Assembly (NCBI RefSeq): GCF_014648075.1 | Contig: NZ_BMQK01000015.1 | Span: 124,001 to 188,000, forward strand | Length of the DNA stretch: 64,000 nucleotides | Direction: 5' to 3' | Source of the DNA: Streptomyces ruber | GTDB lineage: Bacteria > Actinomycetota > Actinomycetes > Streptomycetales > Streptomycetaceae | Part shown: in pieces, positions 41,832-49,092 of the stretch | Layout of the letters: every line of letters starts with the position of its first letter | Position numbering within the stretch: the first letter of the stretch is position 1 | Position numbers and translations under genes: made by a program | Notes under the pieces: generated by a model | Seen by the model: the letters and a program-made list of their open reading frames with translations, nothing else | Databases searched by the model: none | Told to the model about the DNA's origin: nothing

Positions 41832-41861
41832 CCCCCGGCGTGAGACAACGCCGGGGGTTTT
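41832..41861 (+). terminator. Intrinsic terminator after the Yip1 gene
   Basis: CCCCCGGCGT (41832-41841), loop, ACGCCGGGGG (41848-41857), then TTTT. In the remaining gap to 42140 there is an inverted repeat TCGGTGAC (41905-41912) / GTCACCGA (41939-41946) and no gene. Confidence 0.92.
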
Positions 41862-42140
41862 CGCGACAGGGCACGCCAACGGCGCAGTTGAATGCACCGA
41901 TATCTCGGTGACGCGTGCCGACGCGCGAGTCACCGAAATGCTTCGATCACTCATGATGCATCGCGAACAAGAGTCACATTTCCGGAGCCGGTAACCAATT
42001 CGGCGACCCGGGAACAAGGGACGTTCCCACCCGAGATCCTCGAGCAGGGCGGCAGTGCACTGGTCCGTACCGACGGGCCACACGGACCGTCGGGAAACGG
42101 CGCCGTAGCGGCGCCTCCCAGCACAGGGAAGTGATGCACC

Positions 42141-42575
42141 ATGTCAGAGCCCAAGCCGTCGGTGCGACACGGCAGGAGCCTGGCCCGCACGATGTGCGCG
42201 ACCGTACTGCTCTTCGTCATCACCATCGCCGGACCCACGATCGCACAGGCCACCGAAGCGCATTCCGCCCACCATCCACCGGCACGTTACGCAGCGGTGG
42301 CCGGCGATGCGTCGTCGAATGAAGTAATCGACGAGATAAAGAAATACATCGCTGATTTGGTTCGCGAATTCGCTGCCATTGTCAAACCGAACGTCTCGGT
42401 GCAGTTCGGCGTGACAGTAGCGGTCACCCTCGTCGGCGGGTACACCCTGTTCAAGGTGGTGTTCAACGCACGTGGTCGCCGTCACAACGACTGCGCGCAC
42501 CATGGTGACCACCACGTCTGCCGCGCTTGCCACGTATGCCATGCCTGCCATGGCACTCATCACGGCCACTGGTGA
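42141..42575 (+). CDS. Two-pass membrane protein with His/Cys-rich tail
   Basis: 144 residues. Signal-peptide-like first segment (MCATVLLFVITIAGPTIAQA), a roughly 60-residue outer loop with HSAHHPPARY, a second transmembrane helix (FGVTVAVTLVGGYTLFKVVF) and a basic ARGRRHN stretch, which places the C-terminus inside. The tail has 6 Cys and about 11 His in 30 residues, containing CRACHVCHACH and HHGDHH, suited to bind metal. GC3 is low. Function unknown; a metal sink or chaperone is an inference. ATG giving MSEPKPSVRHGRS. Confidence 0.7.
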   Translation: MSEPKPSVRHGRSLARTMCATVLLFVITIAGPTIAQATEAHSAHHPPARYAAVAGDASSNEVIDEIKKYIADLVREFAAIVKPNVSVQFGVTVAVTLVGGYTLFKVVFNARGRRHNDCAHHGDHHVCRACHVCHACHGTHHGHW

Positions 42576-42636
42576 GCCGGACCGACCGCTTCACGGCCTG
42601 CCGACACCGTCGGCAGGCCGTGGGCGCATACGCGCC

Positions 42637-43146
42637 TCAGGCGTCGCGGACCTGCCCCGCCCTCTTCACCACGGGCTCCTGGACGGACCACGGGAAGTTG
42701 ATCCAGTCGTCCGTCCGCTTCCACACGTACTCGCACTTCACGAGCGAGTGGGACTTCTCGTAGACCACGGCGGACCGCACCTCGGAGACGGTGTCCAGGC
42801 AGAAGTCGTGGACGAGCTTCAGCGTCTTCCCGGTGTCGGCCACGTCATCGGTGATGAGGACCTTCTTGTCGGAGAAGTCGATCACGTTGGGCACGGGCGC
42901 CAGCATGACGGGCATCTCCAGCGTGGTGCCGACCCCGGTGTAGAACTCCACGTTCACGAGGTGGATGTTCTTGCAGTCCAGGGCGTAGGCGAGCCCGCCG
43001 GCAACGAAGACCCCGCCGCGGGCGATGGACAGGATGATGTCCGGCTCGTACCCGTCGTCGGCGATGGTCTGGGCGAGCTCGCGGACGGCGACGCCGAACT
43101 GCTCGTAGGACAGGTTCTCTCGTACGTTGCTCACGCCGCTGCTCAC
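42637..43146 (-). CDS. Phosphoribosyltransferase (xanthine/hypoxanthine type)
   Basis: 169 residues from the GTG overlapping the dcd stop by 4 bp (GTGA). PRTase signature VLITDDVADTGKTLKLVHDF, PPi loop SIARGGVFVAGGLAYAL, hood segment VVYEKSHSLVKCEYVWKRTDDWINFPW. This is the Xpt/Gpt-like family common in actinobacteria; the base is not certain. Coupled with dcd, so nucleotide metabolism is likely. Confidence 0.92.
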   Translation of the reverse strand: MSSGVSNVRENLSYEQFGVAVRELAQTIADDGYEPDIILSIARGGVFVAGGLAYALDCKNIHLVNVEFYTGVGTTLEMPVMLAPVPNVIDFSDKKVLITDDVADTGKTLKLVHDFCLDTVSEVRSAVVYEKSHSLVKCEYVWKRTDDWINFPWSVQEPVVKRAGQVRDA

Positions 43147-43718
43147 ACCTGGGTTCTGTGGAAGTTGAGGAAGGACCGGGAGGCGGTGGGCCCGCGCTGG
43201 CCCTGGTAGCGGGACCCGTACCGCTCGCTGCCGTACGGGAAGTCGGCCGGGGAGGACAGCCGGAACATGCACAGCTGCCCGATCTTCATGCCCGGCCAGA
43301 GCTTGATCGGGAGCGTCGCGAGGTTCGACAGCTCCAGGGTGACGTGTCCGGAGAACCCTGGGTCGATGAACCCCGCGGTGGAGTGGGTGACCAGCCCGAG
43401 CCGCCCGAGCGAGCTCTTCCCCTCCAGCCGGCTGGCGAGGTCGTCCGGCAGCGAGATGACCTCGTACGTACTGGCCAGCACGAACTCACCGGGGTGCAGG
43501 ATGAACGGCTCGTCGCCCTCCGGCTCGACGAGCCGGGTCAGATCCGCCTGCTCGACGGACGGGTCGATGTGGGGGTAGCGGTGGTTCTCGAACACACGGA
43601 AGTACCGGTCGAGACGCACGTCGATGCTCGACGGCTGCACCATGGTTTCGTCGTACGGATCGATCCGCACCCGACCGGCGTCGATCTCGGCCCGGATGTC
43701 CTTGTCTGAGAGAAGCAC
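43143..43718 (-). CDS. dcd: dCTP deaminase
   Basis: 191 residues, the standard actinobacterial length. Converts dCTP to dUTP (or, if bifunctional, to dUMP). Motifs: LLSDKDIRAEIDAGRVRIDPYD, the nucleotide/Mg region FILHPGEFVLASTYEVISLP, SRLEGKSSLGRLGL, THSTAGFIDPGFSGHVTLELSN, and the C-terminal GQRGPTASRSFLNFHRT. GTG start; the upstream in-frame ATG would add a 27-residue Arg-rich tail. Overlaps the phosphoribosyltransferase gene. Confidence 0.97.
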   Translation of the reverse strand: MLLSDKDIRAEIDAGRVRIDPYDETMVQPSSIDVRLDRYFRVFENHRYPHIDPSVEQADLTRLVEPEGDEPFILHPGEFVLASTYEVISLPDDLASRLEGKSSLGRLGLVTHSTAGFIDPGFSGHVTLELSNLATLPIKLWPGMKIGQLCMFRLSSPADFPYGSERYGSRYQGQRGPTASRSFLNFHRTQV

Positions 43719-43889
43719 GCCCCGAGGATACGCAAGGCGCGCGGACCGCCCACAATCGGACGGCCCGCGCGCCTGCCGACCCCTCGCACGGTCGGCCACT
43801 GCTCTGAGCAGCTACTGAACAGCCACTGCTCCGGTCGGTCACTGCCCCGGTCTGCTGTTCCGATCCGCAGCCGCAGCCCTGCCGGCCCG

Positions 43890-44063
43890 CTAGGCCCGCT
43901 GACGCCCGCCGAGCACCACGGGCACCGGCACGACGCTGCGCATCCTGGCACAGCGCGGGCAGCGGACCAGCCGCCCGGGACCGAGCCGCTCGGCCCGCTG
44001 CATCGGGAACGAAGCGGTGCTGAACACGTGCCCATCGGCACAGCGGACGACGGTGTGCTCCAT
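43890..44063 (-). CDS. 57-residue zinc-ribbon-like protein
   Basis: Starts MEHTVVRCADGHVFSTASFPM and contains LVRCPRCARMRSVVPVPV. Ligand-like residues: C (RCADGH), H and a CPRC pair, consistent with a small zinc knuckle. Adjacent to dcd but separated by 171 bp. It has Streptomyces-like codon use (GC3 high). Function unknown. Confidence 0.65.
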   Translation of the reverse strand: MEHTVVRCADGHVFSTASFPMQRAERLGPGRLVRCPRCARMRSVVPVPVVLGGRQRA

Positions 44064-44375
44064 CAAGTCCTAGAGTCCCTTCCCCAAGAGCCGCGTCTGA
44101 CTGTCAACCTGTCGACCTGACGACGAAAGCCCACATTAAGGGATGAAAGGGGCGGCTCTCCAGGCGGCACCCCGACCCTCCGGAACCCTGTTCCCCACGA
44201 CGGCCGAACCACACCCGGCACCCTCTTCCCGCCCCCACCGTACGCCTCAACTCCCGTAAGGCGTAGGCCGGATCCGACTCCTGAGACGCCGGCGGGCCCC
44301 ACGGCTTCAGCACCGGGGGCCCGACATGAGGTAGAGTTACGGCGCGTCCTGACACCGGTGCAACCGGTGTCGCGC

Positions 44376-44446
44376 GCGGGTGTAGTTTAATGGTAGAACA
44401 TCAGCTTCCCAAGCTGAGAGCGCGAGTTCGATTCTCGTCACCCGCT
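44376..44446 (+). tRNA. tRNA-Gly (CCC)
   Basis: 71-nt cloverleaf, no encoded CCA. Acceptor stem GCGGGTG pairs with CACCCGC, anticodon stem TCAGC/GCTGA with loop TTCCCAA giving anticodon CCC, T arm GCGAG-TTCGATT-CTCGT. Its 3' half is duplicated at 45803, marking it as an attachment site. Confidence 0.97.
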
Positions 44447-44480
44447 CTTCTTGAAGCCCCAGGTCAGCGGCCTGGGGCTT
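44404..44480 (+). other. attL-like site: 3' half of tRNA-Gly plus its terminator
   Basis: 44404-44449 is repeated at 45803-45848 with one mismatch. The hairpin that follows (AAGCCCCAGG 44454-44463, CCTGGGGCTT 44471-44480) is the tRNA terminator and is also partly duplicated. Confidence 0.85.
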
Positions 44481-44859
44481 GTGCATTGGCGGGGATTTTT
44501 GCGCAGGATCCGCCCCGAGGCGCACGAAGATGGGGCACGTGGAGGGCACGAGTTCTCGGCGGCCGTGGTCGGCTCCCCGGCCCTGGCATCGCACGGTACC
44601 TGTGACCTGCGGTTTCGCTGTATCAACCACATCGGTCACACGTGTGAGCCCTCAGCCTGCCCGTCCCCTCGGAGAGACGGATGGCGTTTGCGGACGCCGC
44701 AGCACTATTCGTTGCCAACTCTGCCGAGGAAACAGGACTTCAACGAGTGCGCCGCAGTGGACACGAACGGACCCGGCGGCAACGAGGTGATGCTCCGCCA
44801 TCTCCGGTATGACGACGCGGGCCTCCACCCTCGCCTGACGCAGGCTCGGCGGAAATCTC
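44481..44859. other. Island interior, no firm gene
   Basis: 379 bp of lower GC. The best open frame is 44681-44812 (43 residues, MAFADAAALFVANSAEE...) with GGAGAG before its ATG, but no family fits. It may be debris of an integrase gene; I cannot recognise one. Confidence 0.35.
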
Positions 44860-45270
44860 TCAGGCGATGTCGTGGACGTTGTGCTCGGTCAAATCGGATG
44901 CGTGCCGAGCGACGGCAGGGTAGTCGGCATCGTCATGGAGGACAGTCAGGCCATGGTGAGCCGCGGTGGCAGCGATGACGAGGTCGACCGCTGAGGCGCT
45001 GCGATGCTCCCCGGCCCGGGCCATGCGGTGCTGCACCGCGCCGATCCAGCGCCCCGCGTTCTTCGGCACCGACACATCTGGGTAGAGGTCGGTGAACATC
45101 TCCATGATCTCGTCGTACTCGCGACCGTTCCGGGCGCTGTGAAGAAACTCGGCGCGTTGCACGTAGCAGGATGCGATGGCCCCGGCCTCGATCGCGTCGT
45201 ACCAGGCCGCTTGCAGTTTGGGATCACGGAGCAGCCGCACCAGGCCGGACGTGTCGAGCAAGTAGATCAC
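44860..45270 (-). CDS. vapC: VapC-type PIN-domain toxin
   Basis: 136 residues from the GTG that overlaps the antitoxin stop (GTGA). PIN nuclease: first acidic motif IYLLDTSGLVRLL, second Glu in VQRAEFLHSARNGREYDE, and the C-terminal Asp cluster SASAVDLVIAATAAHHGLTVLHDDADYPAVA. VapC toxins cleave tRNA or rRNA. Coupled directly to the VapB gene. Confidence 0.92.
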   Translation of the reverse strand: MIYLLDTSGLVRLLRDPKLQAAWYDAIEAGAIASCYVQRAEFLHSARNGREYDEIMEMFTDLYPDVSVPKNAGRWIGAVQHRMARAGEHRSASAVDLVIAATAAHHGLTVLHDDADYPAVARHASDLTEHNVHDIA

Positions 45271-45488
45271 CGGCTGCGCTTCTCCGCCTCGTGCAGGCGC
45301 TCGGCGTCCTCGACGGCACCCCACTCACGCGCACGCTTGAAGTGACGGCTGATGCGCGCCGCACGCTCCTGCTGCTCGGCGTAGAAGCGCAGAGCGAGAT
45401 TGACCGCCTCTTTCTTGGTCCTGACCTTTGACAGGGCCATGGCGCGCTCCAGGGCGTCGTCGTCGATGTCGATCTGGGTCACTGACAT
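45267..45488 (-). CDS. vapB: VapB-type antitoxin
   Basis: 73 residues, ATG with GGAGGTG upstream. Ribbon-helix-helix N-terminus: TQIDIDDDALERAMALSKVRTKKEAVNLALRFYAEQQE, typical of the DUF2191/VapB family, and a charged C-terminal toxin-binding tail (FKRAREWGAVEDAERLHEAEKRSR). Upstream lies an inverted repeat (45507/45544), the likely autoregulatory site. Confidence 0.92.
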   Translation of the reverse strand: MSVTQIDIDDDALERAMALSKVRTKKEAVNLALRFYAEQQERAARISRHFKRAREWGAVEDAERLHEAEKRSR

Positions 45489-45506
45489 CCGGCACCTCCC
45501 GCTCGC

Positions 45507-45544
45507 ATGTTGGTGATGTACATAGAAGAATACGCTACCAACAT
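45507..45544. promoter_or_regulatory. Inverted repeat upstream of vapB
   Basis: ATGTTGGT (45507-45514) and ACCAACAT (45537-45544), 22-nt spacer, in a low-GC stretch just upstream of the vapB start. Candidate VapBC operator. Confidence 0.7.
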
Positions 45545-45802
45545 TCGTGGGCCCACGTCCGTATGCCGAATCGATGTATGTGCAGTGGCACCGGACGCTC
45601 CAGATCAGCCTGCGAGACGCTGCGGTTCGGTCGGCGCAAGCGTCACCCGCCCGTATCGCCCGACTGCTCGTGGCGCCGTGCCCACAGTGTGCCCGTAAGA
45701 GCGGACAACCACGGTCAACAGCGGCGCCACCAAGCACTCACGCCGACGGTGAAGCAACGAATCCAAGCAGGTCAGCGGCCAAGTGAGCACCCAAGCGCCG
45801 GC

Positions 45803-45863
45803 GCTTCCCAAGCTGAGAGCGCGAGTTCGATCCTCGTCACCCGCTCTTCTGCACAGCCCCAGG
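45803..45863 (+). other. attR-like site: duplicated 3' half of tRNA-Gly
   Basis: 45803-45848 matches 44404-44449 with one mismatch (T to C). It includes the last part of the tRNA with CACCCGC, then the start of the terminator (CCCCAGGTCA...CTGGGG). Too short to be a functional tRNA. Confidence 0.85.
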
Positions 45864-46052
45864 TCATCGATCTGGGGGGTGTTCGTCTGTCCGGCGCCAT
45901 GTCTTCGAGCGAGTTCCGGTGTGGCGGAGCCGGCGGTCACCGACCGGCCCGGAGAGTGTTCGCGCGCACCGCTGATGAGGACAGAACCAGACCTCCACCG
46001 TCTCTAGCGTGATCCTGCGACGACGGAACAGGACCACCGGAAGGCGGAGACC

Positions 46053-46610
46053 ATGAGCAGCGACGAGTCGACCACCCGTGAACCGAGCGAGCACCGGGGG
46101 GTCACCGGGGAGCGTGCCGATCTGCTGGAGGCGCTGGCCAAGCAGCGGCACTTCCTGCGCTTCACCACCCGCGACCTCACCGATGAGCAGGCCCGCCTGC
46201 GGACCACCGCCGGGGAGTTGTGTCTGGGCGGCCTGATCAAACACGTCACGGAGGTCGAACGGGGCTGGGGTGACTTCATCCTCGACGGCCCCTCGGCCAT
46301 GCCCGACTTCACGGAGATGACCGAGGACGACTGGGCGCGGCGCGAGGACGGGTTCCGGCTGCTGCCCGGGGAGACGCTGGCCGGTGTGCTGGCCGACTAC
46401 GCGGACGTGGCCCGCCGGACCGACGAACTGGTGGCCACCCTCCCCGGCCTGGACGCCTCGTGGCCGCTGCCCAAGGCTCCGTGGTTCGAGTCCGACACTC
46501 AGTGGTCGGTACGCCGGGTCCTGCTGCACATCGTTGCCGAGACCGCCCAGCACGCCGGGCACGCGGACATCATCCGCGAGTCCCTCGACGGCGCGAAGAG
46601 CATGGGGTAG
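46053..46610 (+). CDS. DinB-family (DUF664) protein
   Basis: 185 residues. DinB/DUF664 four-helix bundle with the metal-binding His: LCLGGLIKHVTEVERGWGDFIL, RRTDELVATLPGLD, and VRRVLLHIVAETAQHAGHADIIRESLDG. Many actinobacterial members are mycothiol- or bacillithiol-dependent transferases. ATG start (MSSDESTTREP). Located right after the attR site, so it marks the end of the island. Confidence 0.92.
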   Translation: MSSDESTTREPSEHRGVTGERADLLEALAKQRHFLRFTTRDLTDEQARLRTTAGELCLGGLIKHVTEVERGWGDFILDGPSAMPDFTEMTEDDWARREDGFRLLPGETLAGVLADYADVARRTDELVATLPGLDASWPLPKAPWFESDTQWSVRRVLLHIVAETAQHAGHADIIRESLDGAKSMG

Positions 46611-46669
46611 GCCCACGAGGGCGCGCAATCGGGCCTTCTGACGGCGGGCGTCGGTGCATACTGCCAGTA

Positions 46670-46891
46670 ATGAAAAAGTCGGCAGCAACGAAGCGTCATC
46701 TGGCCACCAGCCCCTTCAAGGCCCCCGTCACTCCACCTCTCAAGGAGTTCGCCGTGGGTGACCGGGTCTCTCACGACATGTACGGCCTCGGCCGGGTGAT
46801 CGGCGTCGAGGAGGGGATCGCGGTGCTCGTGGACTTCAGCTCGGCGCAGGAGCGGATCCTGAGTCCGTACGCCAAGTTGAACAAGCTGTAG
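46670..46891 (+). CDS. Small protein with UvrD/PcrA C-terminal Tudor-like domain
   Basis: 73 residues: MKKSAATKRHLATSPFKAP then KEFAVGDRVSHDMYGLGRVIGVEEGIAVLVDFSSAQERILSPYAKLNKL. The second part resembles the Tudor-like tail of UvrD/PcrA helicases (GDRV...GxGxVI), which binds RNA polymerase; the same fold is in CarD/RapA. Not part of a helicase here. Function unknown, possibly an RNA-polymerase-binding factor. ATG at 46670. Confidence 0.75.
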   Translation: MKKSAATKRHLATSPFKAPVTPPLKEFAVGDRVSHDMYGLGRVIGVEEGIAVLVDFSSAQERILSPYAKLNKL

Positions 46892-46944
46892 GGCCGTTGT
46901 GGCGCCGTGGCGCCGTGGCGTCGTGCCGTTCGGCGCGCCGGGCG

Positions 46945-47997
46945 TCATCCCTCGGGGACGATGACGACCTTGCCGGCGACCGTGCGGGACTCGGCGAGTC
47001 GCAGGGCGGCGACGGTGTCGGTCAGGGGGAACGTCGCGGCGATCTGCGGGACGAGGGAGCCGTCGGCCACCAGGCGCAGGACCTGGGTGAGGTCCTCGGT
47101 CATACGGCGCTGCCAGGCGGCCCGGCAACGGCGGCTTCCCGCCCAGAAGTTGTAGAAGTGCGCGCTCCTGCCGTTGGGCAGGGCGTTCCAGGCGTTGAGG
47201 CGGGCGAGGAGTTTGAGGACGGGGAGCTGGGAGTTGCCTTCCTCGTCCTTGGTGGCGGCGGTGCCGTAGGAGACGAGGGTGCCGCCGCGGCGCAGCAGGT
47301 GCCAGGAGTCCTCGATGGCGGGACCGCCGACGTGGTCGAAGACCGCGTCCACCCCGTCGGGCGCGAGCTCGCGGATGCGGGCGTACATCTCCGGGTCGCG
47401 GTAGTCGACCGGGGTGGCGCCGAGTTCGCGCACGGTGGCGTGGTGGCGGGGTGAGGCGGTGCCGATCACGGTGATGCCGGCGTGCCGGGCGAGCTGGACG
47501 AGGGTGGAGCCGACGCCGCCGTTGGCGCCCAGCACCACGATCGTCCGACCCGCGTGGACCCTGGCGGTGCGGTGCAGCATCTGCCAGGCGGTGATGCCGT
47601 TGACGAGGACCGTCTCGACGGCGGCCGCGTCGACCCCTTCGGGCACGGGCATCAGGTCCGCGGCGTCGACCAGCGTGTGGCTCGCCCAGGCGCCCACCTT
47701 GGTGACCGCGGCGTACCGGCGCCCGACGAGGGCCGTGTCGACCTGCTCGCCGACCGCGGTGACGGTGCCGACCAGGTCGTAGCCGGGCACGAAGGGGAAC
47801 GGCGGCTGGTCGTAGTACTTGCCGCGGCGCATCTGCTGCTCGGCGAAGCAGACGCCGGTCGCCTCCATGCGCAGGACGACCTGTCCCTTGGCCGGGGCCG
47901 GCAGCTCGCGGGTCCGCAGCTCCAGTCCGTCCGGCTCGACCTTGCCGGGCAGGACCATCTCGGTCGCTGTGACGGTGGCCTTGGCGGTGCCGTTCAT
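46945..47997 (-). CDS. Zinc-type alcohol dehydrogenase / quinone oxidoreductase (MDR family)
   Basis: 350 residues from the ATG at 47997 with AGAGGAGC upstream. Medium-chain reductase of the quinone oxidoreductase group: ATGVCFAEQQMRRGKYYDQPPFPFVPGYDLVGTV, NADPH-binding VVLGANGGVGSTLVQLARHAG, VDAVFDHVGGPAIE. The catalytic zinc ligands typical of alcohol dehydrogenases are absent. Regulated by the divergent TetR-type repressor at 48108, with repeats in between. Confidence 0.92.
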   Translation of the reverse strand: MNGTAKATVTATEMVLPGKVEPDGLELRTRELPAPAKGQVVLRMEATGVCFAEQQMRRGKYYDQPPFPFVPGYDLVGTVTAVGEQVDTALVGRRYAAVTKVGAWASHTLVDAADLMPVPEGVDAAAVETVLVNGITAWQMLHRTARVHAGRTIVVLGANGGVGSTLVQLARHAGITVIGTASPRHHATVRELGATPVDYRDPEMYARIRELAPDGVDAVFDHVGGPAIEDSWHLLRRGGTLVSYGTAATKDEEGNSQLPVLKLLARLNAWNALPNGRSAHFYNFWAGSRRCRAAWQRRMTEDLTQVLRLVADGSLVPQIAATFPLTDTVAALRLAESRTVAGKVVIVPEG

Positions 47998-48025
47998 GGC
48001 GTGCTCCTCTGGGCCGCTTCTTTTA

Positions 48026-48053
48026 CTTACGAGTGTAAGGCTACGGGCGTAAG
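48026..48053. promoter_or_regulatory. TetR-type operators between the dehydrogenase and TetR genes
   Basis: Perfect 5-4-5 dyad CTTAC-GAGT-GTAAG (48026-48039) and a close copy GCTACGGGCGTAAG (48040-48053); a third copy, CTTCGGCGCGTAAG, lies at 48085-48098. The sites are between two divergent starts and probably control both. Confidence 0.8.
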
Positions 48054-48107
48054 TCGACGGCGGGCAAGGGATCACATCCATAAACTTCGGCGCGTAAGGT
48101 TACGGGG

Positions 48108-48773
48108 GTGAGAGAGATCGACGTGACGCCTCAGGACACACCGAAGCGGGCCGCCCGCGTACGCAACCGGCGCGGCGAGGGCGGCCGGCTGCGGGAGGAC
48201 ATCGTCGATGCCGCCGCCGCACTGCTGGACGAGACCGGCGACGAGCGGTCGATCACCCTGCGGTCGGTCGCCCGCAGGGTCGGTATCGCCGCCCCGTCGA
48301 TCTACCCGCACTTCCCCGACCAGCCGGCCATCATGCTGGCCGTCGTGCGACGCGAGTTCGCCGCGCTCGAGGCCCATCTGCGCGCCGCCGCGCGGGAGGC
48401 CGGTGACGGTCCGCGGGCCCGGCTGTACGCACTGTGCCGCGCCTACCTCGCTTACGCGCAGGACCACCCCGGGCGCTACCGGACGATGTTCGGGGGGCTG
48501 TGGATGCCGACCCTGGGTGACAGCTCACTGACGGAGGAGGAGCTCACCACGCTCGGCGACGGGGCCCTGCGCCTGCTCGGCGACGCCCTCGCCGACTGTG
48601 TCGCCGCCGGACAGTCCTCGGCCGCCGATCCCCAGCTGGACGCCGTCACCCTCTGGGTCTGCCTGCACGGCCTCGCGCACCAGGTGGCCGCCACCCGCGT
48701 CTTCCCCGGGCCCGAGAAGAGCGTCGCCGACGCCATCATCACCAGGGTGGCCAGGCTGAACGACGACGTATGA
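48108..48773 (+). CDS. TetR/AcrR family regulator with WHG-type C-domain
   Basis: 221 residues from GTG. Helix-turn-helix: LREDIVDAAAALLDETGDERSITLRSVARRVGIAAPSIYPHFPDQPAIMLAVVRREF, ligand domain with AYLAYAQDHPGRYRTMFGGLW typical of the WHG subfamily. Divergent from the MDR gene. Likely a local repressor that responds to a small electrophile or quinone. The stop TGA lies within a very strong hairpin (48772-48840). Confidence 0.92.
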   Translation: MREIDVTPQDTPKRAARVRNRRGEGGRLREDIVDAAAALLDETGDERSITLRSVARRVGIAAPSIYPHFPDQPAIMLAVVRREFAALEAHLRAAAREAGDGPRARLYALCRAYLAYAQDHPGRYRTMFGGLWMPTLGDSSLTEEELTTLGDGALRLLGDALADCVAAGQSSAADPQLDAVTLWVCLHGLAHQVAATRVFPGPEKSVADAIITRVARLNDDV

Positions 48774-48840
48774 CCGCCGTGGCCGCGGCAGGAGCCGGGG
48801 GAGACGTCCCGGGCGCCGCCGCTCCGCGGCCACGGCGGTC
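48772..48840 (+). terminator. 17-bp perfect hairpin overlapping the TetR stop
   Basis: GACCGCCGTGGCCGCGG (48772-48788) and CCGCGGCCACGGCGGTC (48824-48840), with a nested CCGGG/CCCGGG pair in the loop. A very stable structure, likely terminating the TetR transcript. The rest of the gap to 49092 (gltB promoter region) shows no gene. Confidence 0.85.
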
Positions 48841-49092
48841 GCGGCAGCCACGGCGACCCCGGCGAGCGGGGCTCGTCGGGGCCGGCCGGCCAGGGCGCCC
48901 GGTGCAGCGCTGAGCACGTCCACGTTTCGGCATGTGAACAGGGCATTGCGGCGCAATTAAGGTCCGACTTACCATCCACATTCGCACCACTTCACCATCC
49001 GGGCCGTCACACCGGTCCGCACGCGGCGAGCGCTCCACCGACGCAGCCTGGCCGTCCGCTGCCGGAACCCGCACCGCCGACAGGACCCCCAC

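Noticed and set aside
42486..42575. c-type cytochrome from CxxCH motifs
   Set aside because: Two CxxCH motifs overlap within 11 residues and topology places them in the cytoplasm; no other cytochrome features.
45803..45846. Second functional tRNA-Gly
   Set aside because: Only the 3' half is present; no acceptor 5' strand or D arm.
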